64,000 bases of DNA, taken from contig JBFMFU010000072.1 in NCBI GenBank assembly GCA_040751985.1, positions 62,001-126,000 of the forward strand, in the 5' to 3' direction. The notes beneath the pieces are model-generated. The model had not been told where the DNA came from, did no database searches, and saw only the letters and a list, made by a program, of their open reading frames with translations. Position numbers and translations under genes: made by a program. The DNA comes from Desulfoferula sp040751985. GTDB taxonomy: Bacteria; Desulfobacterota; Desulfarculia; Desulfarculales; Desulfarculaceae. Shown piece by piece: positions 16,066 to 23,752 of this stretch (its first letter is position 1; each line of letters begins with the position of its first letter).

Positions 16066-16424
16066 CTTGGTTCTCCTTGGCTGGGGTGGATGCGCTGGGC
16101 CCGGCTGACCAGCAGGCGGCGCACGCCGGCGGGCAGGCGGCCGGCGCTCTCGGGCCCATAGGCCGCCTCGCGGCCGGCGGCGTCACGGACGCCCTGCCAG
16201 CCCAGCAGCACGTGGGCGCAAATGGCCGCCTGCAGGGCCTGGGGCGGCAGCCACAGGGCCGGCCGGCCGTTGCCGGGCGGCATGAGCAGCCGGGCCTGCT
16301 GCCGCTCGATGGCCGCCAGGGCCCCCAGGCTCAGGCGGCGGTAAAACAGCGTGGAGCCGGCCAGGCTCAGACTCAGGCGCTCGTCCGACTCCACCAGGAT
16401 CAGCTTGGCAGCGGCAGCGTTCAT
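16062..16424 (-). CDS. Small protein resembling phage tail-assembly chaperones (paralogue 2)
   Basis: The 120-residue product is a diverged paralogue of the gene it overlaps by 4 bases. It has a longer central insert (LLMPPGNGRPALWLPPQ) and the same WQGV box followed by a C-terminal helix. The pair must be translated together. Codon use and GC are like the host genes, so any phage origin would be old. Function unknown. Confidence 0.55.
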   Translation of the reverse strand: MNAAAAKLILVESDERLSLSLAGSTLFYRRLSLGALAAIERQQARLLMPPGNGRPALWLPPQALQAAICAHVLLGWQGVRDAAGREAAYGPESAGRLPAGVRRLLVSRAQRIHPSQGEPR

Positions 16425-16528
16425 GCGCCCAGGCTAGAGCGCCGCCCGCCCCTGGGCCAGGGAGCCGGTGCACAAAAGCGTGGCCGGGTCTGTGGTAAAA
16501 TCCCGCCAGGCACACCTAGGGAGGAGCC

Positions 16529-17455
16529 ATGAAGATACTGGTCAGCGGCGGGGCGGGGTTCATCGGCAGCCAGGTGGCCCAGGCCTATGTGGAGGCCGGC
16601 CACCAGGTGGTGGTGCTGGACGACCTATCCACCGGCAAGGCGGAAAATGTGCCCGCCGGCGCCCGCCTGGAGCAGATGGACATCGCCGGCCCGGCCGCCG
16701 CCGAGCTGGTGGCCCAGGGCAGCTTCGAGGTCATCAACCTTCACGCGGCCCAGGTCTCGGTGCCGGCCTCGGTGGCCGACCCCCTGGCCGACGCCCGCAG
16801 CAACGTGCTGGGCCTGATCAACCTGCTGCAGGCCGGGGCCCGGGCCGGGGTGCGGCGGGTGATCTTCATCAGCAGCGGCGGGGCGGTGTACGGCGAGCTG
16901 CCCGGCTGGCCGGTGGACGAGACCTTCCCGGCCCGGCCCCTGAGCCCCTACGCGGTGGGCAAGCGCGCCGGCGAGCTGTACCTGGACTACTTCGCGGCCC
17001 ACTACGGCCTGGAGGCGGTGGTGCTGCGCTACGCCAACGTCTACGGTCCCCGCCAGGTGCCGCATGCCGAGGCCGGAGTGGTGGCCATCTTCATGGACCG
17101 CCTGCTGGCCGGCCAGCCGGTGACCATCTACCGCAGCCCTCAGATGCCCAGGGGCATGAAGCGCGACTACACCTTCGTGGGCGACGTGGTCCGGGCCAAC
17201 CTGGCCGCGCTCAGCAAGGGCCAGGGCGTGTACAACATCGGCACCGGCCTGGCCATTGACACCCTGAGCCTGTGGGAGGCGGTGCAGGCCGCGGCCGGCC
17301 GCCGCGGCGGCTACGACTTCGGCCCGGTGCGGCCGGGCGACATCGCCTACAGCGCCCTGGACTGCGCCCAGGCCGCCGCCGGCCTGGGCTGGCAGGCCCA
17401 GCACGACCTGGCCGCGGGCCTGGCCGCCACCTGGGCCTGGCGCAGCCAGCAGTAA
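16529..17455 (+). CDS. NAD-dependent sugar epimerase (UDP-glucose 4-epimerase-like)
   Basis: GGAGFIG at 7-13 binds NAD; S116 with Y141-xxx-K145 (YAVGK) is the catalytic set. The DDLSTGK segment at 31-37 is typical of UDP-glucose 4-epimerase-like enzymes that bind the adenosine ribose through an Asp. NVYGPRQVP and RDYTFVGDVV match the sugar-binding half. Length is 308 residues. GGGAGGAG precedes the ATG and a TAAAAT lies at 16496-16501. The sugar is not certain; it is distinct from the epimerase at 7.9 kb. Confidence 0.88.
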   Translation: MKILVSGGAGFIGSQVAQAYVEAGHQVVVLDDLSTGKAENVPAGARLEQMDIAGPAAAELVAQGSFEVINLHAAQVSVPASVADPLADARSNVLGLINLLQAGARAGVRRVIFISSGGAVYGELPGWPVDETFPARPLSPYAVGKRAGELYLDYFAAHYGLEAVVLRYANVYGPRQVPHAEAGVVAIFMDRLLAGQPVTIYRSPQMPRGMKRDYTFVGDVVRANLAALSKGQGVYNIGTGLAIDTLSLWEAVQAAAGRRGGYDFGPVRPGDIAYSALDCAQAAAGLGWQAQHDLAAGLAATWAWRSQQ

Positions 17456-17482
17456 ACCCCGCCGTCTGGAAAGGACCCTGCC

Positions 17483-18382
17483 ATGGCCATGGTAAAGCTG
17501 CGCGTACTGGACAACCGCTTTCAGGCCGACGTCTGGACCCAGGCCCTGGAGGCCGAGGGCATCGCCCTTCGGGTGCGCAGCTTCATGGACACGGCCTACG
17601 ACGGCCTGTACGTGAGCCAGAAGGGCTGGGGCGTCATTTACGTGGAGGAGGAGGACCTGGCCCGGGCCCAGGAACTGGACCAGGCCCTGAGCCAGCAGAC
17701 CTTTGAGGATGTGGCCAGCGCGGCCGACCTGGCCCGGCGCCTCGAGCACACCCTGCTGGCCCCGGAGGCCGGCCCGGCCGAACTGGAGCGGCACCTGGAC
17801 CAGTGCCGGCAGATGAATTGCGCCGCGGCCTGCGTCTCGCCCTGGCTGGTGGAGCGGGCGGCGCAGGCGCTGGCCGGCTCAACGGTGGCGGTGTGCAGCG
17901 TGGTGGGCTTCCCCCTGGGCACCAGCACCGGCCGCAGCAAGCTGAACGAGGCCCTGGAGCTGGCCACGGCCGGGGCCCAGGAGCTGGATCTGGTGCTCAA
18001 CCGGGGCCTGGTGCTGGCCGGGCGGCTGGAGGAGGCCGCGGCCGAGGTGGCGGCCGTGGCCGCGGCCGTGCGGCCGGCGCTCACCAAGGTGATCCTTGAG
18101 ACCAGCGCCCTGGGCCCGGAGCTGAGCGAGCAGGCGGCCCGGGCCCTGGCCACCAGCGGCGCGGCCTACCTGAAGACCGGCAGCGGCTACTTCGGCCCGG
18201 CCACCGCCGAGGAGGTGGCCATTCTGGCCGAGGCCGGCGGCGGCCTGGGGGTCAAGGCGGCCGGCGGCATCAAGACCCTGGACCAAGCCCTGGCGCTGAT
18301 CCAGGCCGGGGCCGCCCGCCTGGGCACCAGCAGCGGCTGGGCCATCTTTCGGCAGGCCCAGGAGCGATGGCCCCACGCCTGA
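17483..18382 (+). CDS. DUF2007 domain fused to deoxyribose-phosphate aldolase
   Basis: Residues 1-75 form a DUF2007-like domain (RVLDNRFQADVWTQALEAEGI ... LYVSQKGWGVIYVEEEDLARAQEL), a small putative signalling fold. Residues 80-299 are a DeoC aldolase, which cleaves 2-deoxyribose-5-phosphate to glyceraldehyde-3-phosphate and acetaldehyde. The Schiff-base lysine is K231 in AYLKTGSGY, the proton-relay lysine K258 in GVKAAGGIKT, and D169 lies in ELDLVLNRG. Stand-alone DeoC is about 220-260 residues, so the extra domain is a true N-terminal fusion in one frame. The next gene overlaps its end by 16 bases. Confidence 0.88.
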   Translation: MAMVKLRVLDNRFQADVWTQALEAEGIALRVRSFMDTAYDGLYVSQKGWGVIYVEEEDLARAQELDQALSQQTFEDVASAADLARRLEHTLLAPEAGPAELERHLDQCRQMNCAAACVSPWLVERAAQALAGSTVAVCSVVGFPLGTSTGRSKLNEALELATAGAQELDLVLNRGLVLAGRLEEAAAEVAAVAAAVRPALTKVILETSALGPELSEQAARALATSGAAYLKTGSGYFGPATAEEVAILAEAGGGLGVKAAGGIKTLDQALALIQAGAARLGTSSGWAIFRQAQERWPHA

Positions 18383-19650
18383 TGGTCATCGGCCTGGACG
18401 GGGTGGGCCTGGACCTGGCCCGCTCCCTGGCCCAGCGCGGGGTGATGCCCAACCTGGCCGGCCTGCTGGAGCGGGGGGCGGCCTGGGCCACGGCCTCGCC
18501 CCTGCCCGAGGTCTCGCCCGTGTGCTGGACCAGCCTGTTCAGCGGCGTTGGCCCTGGCCAGCACGGCGTCTTCGGTTTCGCCGAGCCCCGGCCTGGGGCC
18601 TACTCCATCCATCCCGTGGACTCCTACAGCGTGGCCGTGCCGCGGCTGTGGGACGCGGCCAGCGCCGCCGGCCTGCGCTCGGTGGTGCTCAACGTGCCCC
18701 TGACCTACCCGGCCGCGGTCATCAAGGGCGTGATGGTCAGCGGCTTCGTGACCCCGGAGCTGAGCCGGGGGGTGCACCCCCTGGAGCTTCTGCCCCGGCT
18801 CCAGGCCATGGGCTACCGGCCCGAGGCCGAGCTGGAGCGCGGCCGCCAGGACGCGGCCGGCCTGCTCATGGACCTGGACCAGGCCCTGGCCGTGCGCCTG
18901 GAGCTGTTCACACAAATGCTGGCCGAGGACTGGTCCCTGTACGCGGCCGTGGTCAGCGACACGGACCGGGTCAACCACTTCGCCTGGCCGGCCCTGTGGG
19001 AGGACGGCCACCCCCTGGCCGCGGCGGCCCGGGCCGCGTACGGACGCATCGACGGCTTTCTGGGCCGGGTCTGGGAGTTTGCCCGGCCTGGGGTGGAGGC
19101 CGGCGAGTTGACCCTGCTCATGGCCGCGGACCACTCCTTCGGGCCTATCGTGAGCGAGGTGTACCTCAACCCCTGGCTGGCCCAGCAGGGCTGGCTGGCC
19201 GTGGCCGGCGCGCCGCCCCACGAGCGCATCCTGCCCGGAACCCAGGCCCTGGCCCTGGACCCAGGGCGCATCTATTTGCACTGGCGGGGCCGCTTTCCGG
19301 AGGGCGGCCTGGAGCCTGGGGCCAAGGCCGAGGCGCTTCTGAGTGACATCGCGGCCGGGCTCATGTCCCTGCGCCACCAGGGCCAGGCGGTCATCGCCAG
19401 GGTGCACCGCGGGCTGGAGCTGTACGCCGGGCCCCGGACCCACCTGGCCCCGGACCTGGTGGCCGAGGCCGCGCCGGGCTACAGCTTGCGGGCCGGCCTG
19501 GGGCGGCCGGAGGTCTTCGGCCGCAGCCACCTGACCGGCGCCCATTGGTCCCAGGGCGCCCTGGCCCTGTGCCTGCCCGCGCCGGAAGAGCGGCCGCAGA
19601 CCATTACCGGACTCTACGGGCTGATGGCCGCGGCCCTGGGCCTGGCCTGA
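18367..19650 (+). CDS. Alkaline-phosphatase-superfamily phosphodiesterase/nucleotide pyrophosphatase-like protein
   Basis: The start MVIGLDGVGLDLARSLAQRGVMPNLAGLLERGA is the metal-binding N-terminus of type I phosphodiesterases, with a nucleophile Ser/Thr in SPVCWTSLFSGVGPGQHGVFGF. The later metal ligands are in VSDTDRVNHFAW and MAADHSFGP. No signal peptide is seen, unlike many relatives, so it appears cytoplasmic. At 427 residues it is complete. Substrate unknown. It overlaps the DeoC fusion gene by 16 bases and should be co-translated. Confidence 0.85.
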   Translation: MAPRLMVIGLDGVGLDLARSLAQRGVMPNLAGLLERGAAWATASPLPEVSPVCWTSLFSGVGPGQHGVFGFAEPRPGAYSIHPVDSYSVAVPRLWDAASAAGLRSVVLNVPLTYPAAVIKGVMVSGFVTPELSRGVHPLELLPRLQAMGYRPEAELERGRQDAAGLLMDLDQALAVRLELFTQMLAEDWSLYAAVVSDTDRVNHFAWPALWEDGHPLAAAARAAYGRIDGFLGRVWEFARPGVEAGELTLLMAADHSFGPIVSEVYLNPWLAQQGWLAVAGAPPHERILPGTQALALDPGRIYLHWRGRFPEGGLEPGAKAEALLSDIAAGLMSLRHQGQAVIARVHRGLELYAGPRTHLAPDLVAEAAPGYSLRAGLGRPEVFGRSHLTGAHWSQGALALCLPAPEERPQTITGLYGLMAAALGLA

Positions 19651-19734
19651 GCACCCTCGCGGCCCGGCCTCTCAACCGCGCGTCTCCTTAAGTAGGCCCG
19701 CCTCGTGCCCAGTCCGCCGTCATGGTATTATCGC

Positions 19735-19763
19735 TTGACAATATCGTATATCGATATTATATT
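19735..19763 (+). promoter_or_regulatory. padR promoter with an operator filling the spacer
   Basis: TTGACA (19735-19740), exactly 17 bases, TATATT (19758-19763). The whole spacer is the inverted repeat ATATCG-TATAT-CGATAT (19741-19757). A third related half-site, TTTCGATAC, follows at 19762-19770. A repressor bound there would block polymerase directly, as expected for PadR autoregulation. Confidence 0.75.
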
Positions 19764-19791
19764 TCGATACAACCTTCTTTGGAGAGGACCT

Positions 19792-20091
19792 GTGCTGCGC
19801 GACCTGGAGCTGGCCTTCATAAGGCTGCACATACTGCACCACGCCCAGCAGGACGAGGTGTTCGGGGTGGGGCTGATGAAGGAGCTGGCCCGCCATGGCT
19901 ACGCCATCGGCGCCGGCACCCTGTATCCCCTTCTGGCCAAGCTGGAGGGAGCGGGCCTGTTGACCTGCCGGCCCCGGGCCGTGGGTCACAAGCAACGCAA
20001 GTACTACCGCATCACCCCCCAGGGCCGGCGGGTGCTGCGGGCCATGCGGGCCAAGACCAAGGAGCTGTACCAGGAGCTGCTGGAGGAATGA
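19792..20091 (+). CDS. PadR family transcriptional regulator
   Basis: The 99-residue protein is a winged helix of the PadR type: LRDLELAFIRLHILHHAQQ, GLMKELARHGYAIGAGTLYPLLAKLEGAGLL (recognition helix) and KYYRITPQGRRVLRAM (wing). The GTG at 19792 is preceded by GGAGAGGA; starts further upstream would fall in the promoter. The downstream TauE gene overlaps its stop, so it probably controls its own operon through the palindrome in its promoter. PadR proteins respond to small ligands; here the link to a sulfite/sulfonate-type exporter suggests a sulfur-linked or organic-acid signal, which is inference. Confidence 0.92.
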   Translation: MLRDLELAFIRLHILHHAQQDEVFGVGLMKELARHGYAIGAGTLYPLLAKLEGAGLLTCRPRAVGHKQRKYYRITPQGRRVLRAMRAKTKELYQELLEE

Positions 20092-20879
20092 TGAGCTACC
20101 TTATCATCTGTGTTTCCGCGCTGTTGGTTTCCGGACTCACCCTTTTCTCCGGCTTCGGTCTGGGCACCTTGTTGATGCCGGTCTTCGCATTGTTTTTCCC
20201 GGTGGAGGTGGCCGTGGCAGCCACGGCCGCGGTGCACCTGGCCAACAACGTCTTCAAAGCCGCCCTGGTGGGCCGCCACGCCGACTGGCGCATGGTGCTC
20301 CGGTTCGCGGCGCCGGCCGCCCTGGCGGCCGTGCTGGGGGCCTGGCTGCTGGGCCAGATCAGCGGGCTGGAGCCCCTGGCCCGCTACCATCTGGCGGGCA
20401 GGGAGTGCGCCATCACCTGGACCAAGCTGGTCATTGCGATATTGATCCTGGGCTTTGCCGTGGTGGAGCTGTCCCCAGGGCTGGAGAGGCTCTCCTTCCC
20501 GGTGCGCTACGTTCCCCTGGGCGGGGCGATCTCGGGCTTTTTCGGCGGGCTCTCCGGGCATCAAGGCGCCCTGCGCACCGCCTTTCTGATCCGCGCCGGG
20601 CTGGCCAAGGAGGCCTTCATCGGCACCATGGTTGTCGCGGCCATCGTGGTGGACGTAAGCCGCATGCTGGTCTACGGCCTGACCTTCATCCCTCACGACC
20701 TGTCCCTGCTGCAAAGCCAGGAGGGCCTGAGGCTGGTGGCGGCGGGCTCTTTGTCCGCCTTTGCCGGGGCCTTCCTGGGCTCGCGCCTGCTCAAAAAGAT
20801 CACCATGCGGGCCATCCAGAACACGGTGGGCGTCCTGCTTCTGCTGCTGGCCGCGGCCCTGGGCGCGGGCCTGGTCTGA
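20088..20879 (+). CDS. TauE/SafE family sulfite/sulfonate exporter-like membrane protein
   Basis: The 263-residue protein has about eight membrane segments and the two TauE/SafE repeats: SGLTLFSGFGLGTLLMPVFALFFPVEVAVAATAAVHLANNVFKA, then VPLGGAISGFFGGLSGHQGALRTAFLIRAGL. The ATG at 20088 overlaps the padR stop; a second ATG at 20091 follows directly, and GGAGG precedes both. Members export sulfite, sulfoacetate or similar anions. In a sulfate reducer, sulfite export is plausible but not shown. Confidence 0.9.
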   Translation: MMSYLIICVSALLVSGLTLFSGFGLGTLLMPVFALFFPVEVAVAATAAVHLANNVFKAALVGRHADWRMVLRFAAPAALAAVLGAWLLGQISGLEPLARYHLAGRECAITWTKLVIAILILGFAVVELSPGLERLSFPVRYVPLGGAISGFFGGLSGHQGALRTAFLIRAGLAKEAFIGTMVVAAIVVDVSRMLVYGLTFIPHDLSLLQSQEGLRLVAAGSLSAFAGAFLGSRLLKKITMRAIQNTVGVLLLLLAAALGAGLV

Positions 20880-21123
20880 GGAGGCCGGCAACGCCGCGGC
20901 GTCGGCTGGCAGGGGGGCGCGGCGCCTTTGCACCCCTGGGCCTGGGCTAGGCGGACGCCGGGCCCGCAAGTGGCCAATATTGCAACGTAAAATCCCTTAA
21001 GGCCACTGCTCACAAGCCCAGAGTTATTTACAAGCCCGCAGTTATGTATTAGAATCCCTTACCTTTCTCAGACAAGCGGGTTGAGTCGCCGAGTTTTTCT
21101 GGACCCTTGGGTGTGGATCAGGC
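20880..21123. other. Intergenic region with short direct repeats
   Basis: It holds the 12-base palindrome ACGCCGCGGCGT right after the TauE stop, a GC-rich stretch and then an AT-richer 100 bases with the direct repeats at 21012-21047. AATCCCTTA occurs twice, at 20991-20999 and 21053-21061. No gene is seen. Confidence 0.5.
21012..21047 (+). repeat. Two adjacent 18-bp direct repeats
   Basis: ACAAGCCCAGAGTTATTT (21012-21029) is followed at once by ACAAGCCCGCAGTTATGT (21030-21047), identical at 15 of 18 positions. AATCCCTTA flanks the pair on both sides. Location about 80 bases before the mannosyltransferase gene suggests a binding-site pair in its promoter region. Confidence 0.6.
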
Positions 21124-23130
21124 TTGGTGGGCGCCTTTCCCAGATGGTTGCGTTGGGCGGCGGCGGGGCTGCTCTTTTGCCTGCTGGCCACGGCCGGCGC
21201 GCTGGTCTATTGCCACGCGGCCTCGCGGGCCCAGCGGGCGCGCTACGTGGAGGAGGTGGGCCGCAGCCTGGATAAGGACGGCGACGGCCTGTCCGTCTTC
21301 CGCCTGCGGCGCGACGCCCAGCGCCCCAGCCGCTTCCGCTGGCAGTTTTTGTTCGTGGCCCAGCCCAACTTCCCCCTGGGGCCCCTGCCCCTGGAGCGGG
21401 ACTACCGCGTGGCCCTGGTGGGCGGGTTCGTCCTGCCCCGGGCCCAGGAGGTGCGCTTCCGCAGCCAGGCCGCCGACGGCATCCGGGTGCGTCTGGACGG
21501 CCGGCATCTGTACAGCGACTGGGGCGAGCACGGCAAGGTGCGGGCCGCCTTCCGGGCCCGCCTGGCCGCCGGCCGGCACGTGCTGGAGATAGAGTACGGC
21601 CGCAGCCGGGGCGAGGCGGTGCTGGACCTGATCGGCACCAGGGAATACGGAATACCCCTGGACCTGTTGCCCCTGAAGGCCGGCGTCAACCCCGAGCCCT
21701 GGCAGGTCTGGCCCCAGCAAGAGGAGGTGCTGCGCAAGTGGCGCGGCTTCCTGCTGGCGCTCTTGTTCTTCTGGCTGCTCTTAGGGCCGGCGGCCCTGCT
21801 GTTCTGGTACGGCCCCCGCCTGCGCCAGGGCTGGCAGGAGCGCAACCTGACCCCGGCCATGGTGGCCGGCCTGCTCGTGGCCCTGGCCAGCCAGCTGCCC
21901 TGGTCCATCGGCCACCGCTTCGAGTACGCCTACTGGCGGCTGATCCTGCTGCCCCTCTTGGCGGGGCTGCTCTGCGCCGGGCTCAAGGCCGCAGCCCTGC
22001 GCTGGCGGCCGGGGCTGGCCCAGCGGGCGGGCCGCCTGGCGGAGGGCATCCAGGGCCGGCTGGCGGCCTGGGAGAACTGGCTCACCCCGGCCCTGGTCTT
22101 CGCCGCCTTCTTCGCCTACACCGTGTGGCTGATCAAAGTGCACGGCGGCCTGGGCCTGATCAACCTGGTCAGCCCCCAGGCCGACGCCAAGTGGTACCGC
22201 AGCATCGCCGTGTACGGCTACGTCCTCAACCTGCACGACAGCGCCCGGGTCACCGGCAACTACGTCTGGTTTCCCTTCTATCCCCTGGTGTCGCGGCTGC
22301 TGTTCAAGGCCGGGGTGCCGGACCTCTGGTTTCTGTCCATCACGGCCTGGACCGCGGCGGCCGGGGCCTTCTTTCTCTTGTTCCGGACGGCCCGCCAGCT
22401 CTTCGGCCTGCGGGCGGCGCGCTGGGCCCTGGCGGCCCTGGCCTGCTACCCCTGCTCGTTTTTCCTGCTGCTGGGCTACCCCTACGGCCTGACCCTGTGC
22501 CTGTGCCTGGGCTATTTCCTGGCCCTGTGGCACGGCCGCTACGCCTGGTCCCTGGCCCTGGGCTTCGCCCTGGGCCTGAGCTACCCCTCGGCGGTGGTCG
22601 CCGCGGTGCTGCCGGCGTTCATCGTGGCCCCGCGCATCCGGCTGGCGGCCCGGCCCTGGCGCGAGGCGCTCTGGCTGGCCCTGTGCACCGGCGCGGTGCT
22701 GGCCGGGCCCCTGGCCGTGTGCCTGCACCACTGGTGGTACTTCGACGACTTGTTCCTGCCCATCAGCGGCATGGGCAAGTGGGGCCGGCACCTGGACTGG
22801 CCCACGGCGCCCATCCTGCAGCACCTGGCCGGCGAGCCGGCCCTGCGGCCGGAGAACCTGATCGTCCTGACCCTCTTGCTGGGCATGGCCCTGTTCGCCT
22901 TCCGCTATCTGCCGGTGCTGTGGGCGCTGTTGGCGGTGGTGTTCCTGTTCAGCCCCTTCACCGGCTCCCTGGAGGCCAACTACCGGCAGTACCTCCTGGC
23001 CTGGCCCTTCTTCCTGCTGCTGGCCTCGGCGCCGCGGCCCCTGTGGCTGCGCCTGGCCTTTTTGGTGCTGATGCTCTACTTCGGCTCGCAGATCTACCTG
23101 CCCCTGTGGCTGCGCGACAAGCTGGTCTAG
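21124..23130 (+). CDS. PIG-V-like membrane mannosyltransferase with N-terminal PA14-like domain
   Basis: After one N-terminal membrane segment, residues of about 45-185 look like a PA14-type beta sandwich (RVALVGGFVLPRAQEVRFRSQAADGIRVRLDG ... RLAAGRHVLEIEY). Then about ten membrane helices follow. VSPQADAKWYRSIAVYGY and WFPFYPLVSRLL resemble the first-loop acidic motif and FPLYP motif of PIG-V/GT76-like polyprenyl-sugar-dependent mannosyltransferases. The start is TTG 21124 or GTG 21127 with a weak Shine-Dalgarno. It probably glycosylates lipids or proteins on the outer face of the inner membrane. Family moderate, substrate unknown. Confidence 0.7.
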   Translation: MVGAFPRWLRWAAAGLLFCLLATAGALVYCHAASRAQRARYVEEVGRSLDKDGDGLSVFRLRRDAQRPSRFRWQFLFVAQPNFPLGPLPLERDYRVALVGGFVLPRAQEVRFRSQAADGIRVRLDGRHLYSDWGEHGKVRAAFRARLAAGRHVLEIEYGRSRGEAVLDLIGTREYGIPLDLLPLKAGVNPEPWQVWPQQEEVLRKWRGFLLALLFFWLLLGPAALLFWYGPRLRQGWQERNLTPAMVAGLLVALASQLPWSIGHRFEYAYWRLILLPLLAGLLCAGLKAAALRWRPGLAQRAGRLAEGIQGRLAAWENWLTPALVFAAFFAYTVWLIKVHGGLGLINLVSPQADAKWYRSIAVYGYVLNLHDSARVTGNYVWFPFYPLVSRLLFKAGVPDLWFLSITAWTAAAGAFFLLFRTARQLFGLRAARWALAALACYPCSFFLLLGYPYGLTLCLCLGYFLALWHGRYAWSLALGFALGLSYPSAVVAAVLPAFIVAPRIRLAARPWREALWLALCTGAVLAGPLAVCLHHWWYFDDLFLPISGMGKWGRHLDWPTAPILQHLAGEPALRPENLIVLTLLLGMALFAFRYLPVLWALLAVVFLFSPFTGSLEANYRQYLLAWPFFLLLASAPRPLWLRLAFLVLMLYFGSQIYLPLWLRDKLV

Positions 23131-23143
23131 GGCCCGGCCGCGA

Positions 23144-23173
23144 TTGACTCCCCCGGCGCGGCTGCCGCATAAT
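23144..23173 (+). promoter_or_regulatory. Predicted promoter of the 23.2-kb membrane protein gene
   Basis: TTGACT (23144-23149), 18-base spacer, CATAAT (23168-23173). It begins 14 bases after the preceding stop codon and 34 bases separate the -10 from the ATG at 23207. Confidence 0.5.
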
Positions 23174-23206
23174 CGTCTGGACCGCACCACCCACGGCAGG
23201 CAGGCC

Positions 23207-23752
23207 ATGACGCCCCCCGCGCAAAAAGAATCGGCCCCCCGTAGCGCCTACGGGCGGGTCCTTTTGGCCGGCCTGCTCTGGGCCCTGGTCCTGGGCCTGG
23301 CCGCGGGCTGGCTGCGCTACTGGGTGGGCCTGTTCGTGCTGGCCCAGGGCGCCATCTGCGGGTTGCTGGTGGCCTATGTGGCCGGCCGGGCCGGCCGGGT
23401 GCAGGGCCAGGGGCCGGCGCATCCGGGCCTGCGCCCGGCCCTGGCCGCGGCGGCGCTGTGGTTGCTGGCCTTCTGGCTGGGCCAGGGCCTGGGCTACGGC
23501 CTGGCCCAGCCCTGGTTCGATGTCCTGGGCTGGCTGGGCCGGGTCTGGCAGGGCAAGAGCAGCGAGTTCCTCTTCGGCGTGGCCGCCGTGGGGCCGGTGC
23601 ACCGCTCCTTCGGCCTGGGGGCCAAGGGCGGCTGGTGGCTGGTGTTCAACCTCATCGACTGGCTGATCCTGTTCTTCTTCCTCTGGACCATGCCCTGGCA
23701 CACGGGCAAGGCCCGCCCGGCCAAGCAGCGCCGCAGCGAGGCCGCCTCATGA
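23207..23752 (+). CDS. Polytopic membrane protein of unknown function, 181 aa
   Basis: Four hydrophobic stretches are visible (VLLAGLLWALVLGLAAGWLRYWVGLFVLA, AICGLLVAYVAG, LAAAALWLLAFWLGQGLGYGLA and WWLVFNLIDWLILFFFLWTMPW) with a basic C-terminal tail. I do not recognise the family. I use the second ATG because the region before it holds the promoter and GGCAGGCAGG precedes it. The next gene overlaps its stop by 4 bases. Confidence 0.65.
   Translation: MTPPAQKESAPRSAYGRVLLAGLLWALVLGLAAGWLRYWVGLFVLAQGAICGLLVAYVAGRAGRVQGQGPAHPGLRPALAAAALWLLAFWLGQGLGYGLAQPWFDVLGWLGRVWQGKSSEFLFGVAAVGPVHRSFGLGAKGGWWLVFNLIDWLILFFFLWTMPWHTGKARPAKQRRSEAAS

Noticed and set aside
15739..16424. Prophage
   Set aside because: Only two chaperone-like proteins; no capsid, terminase or tail genes nearby.
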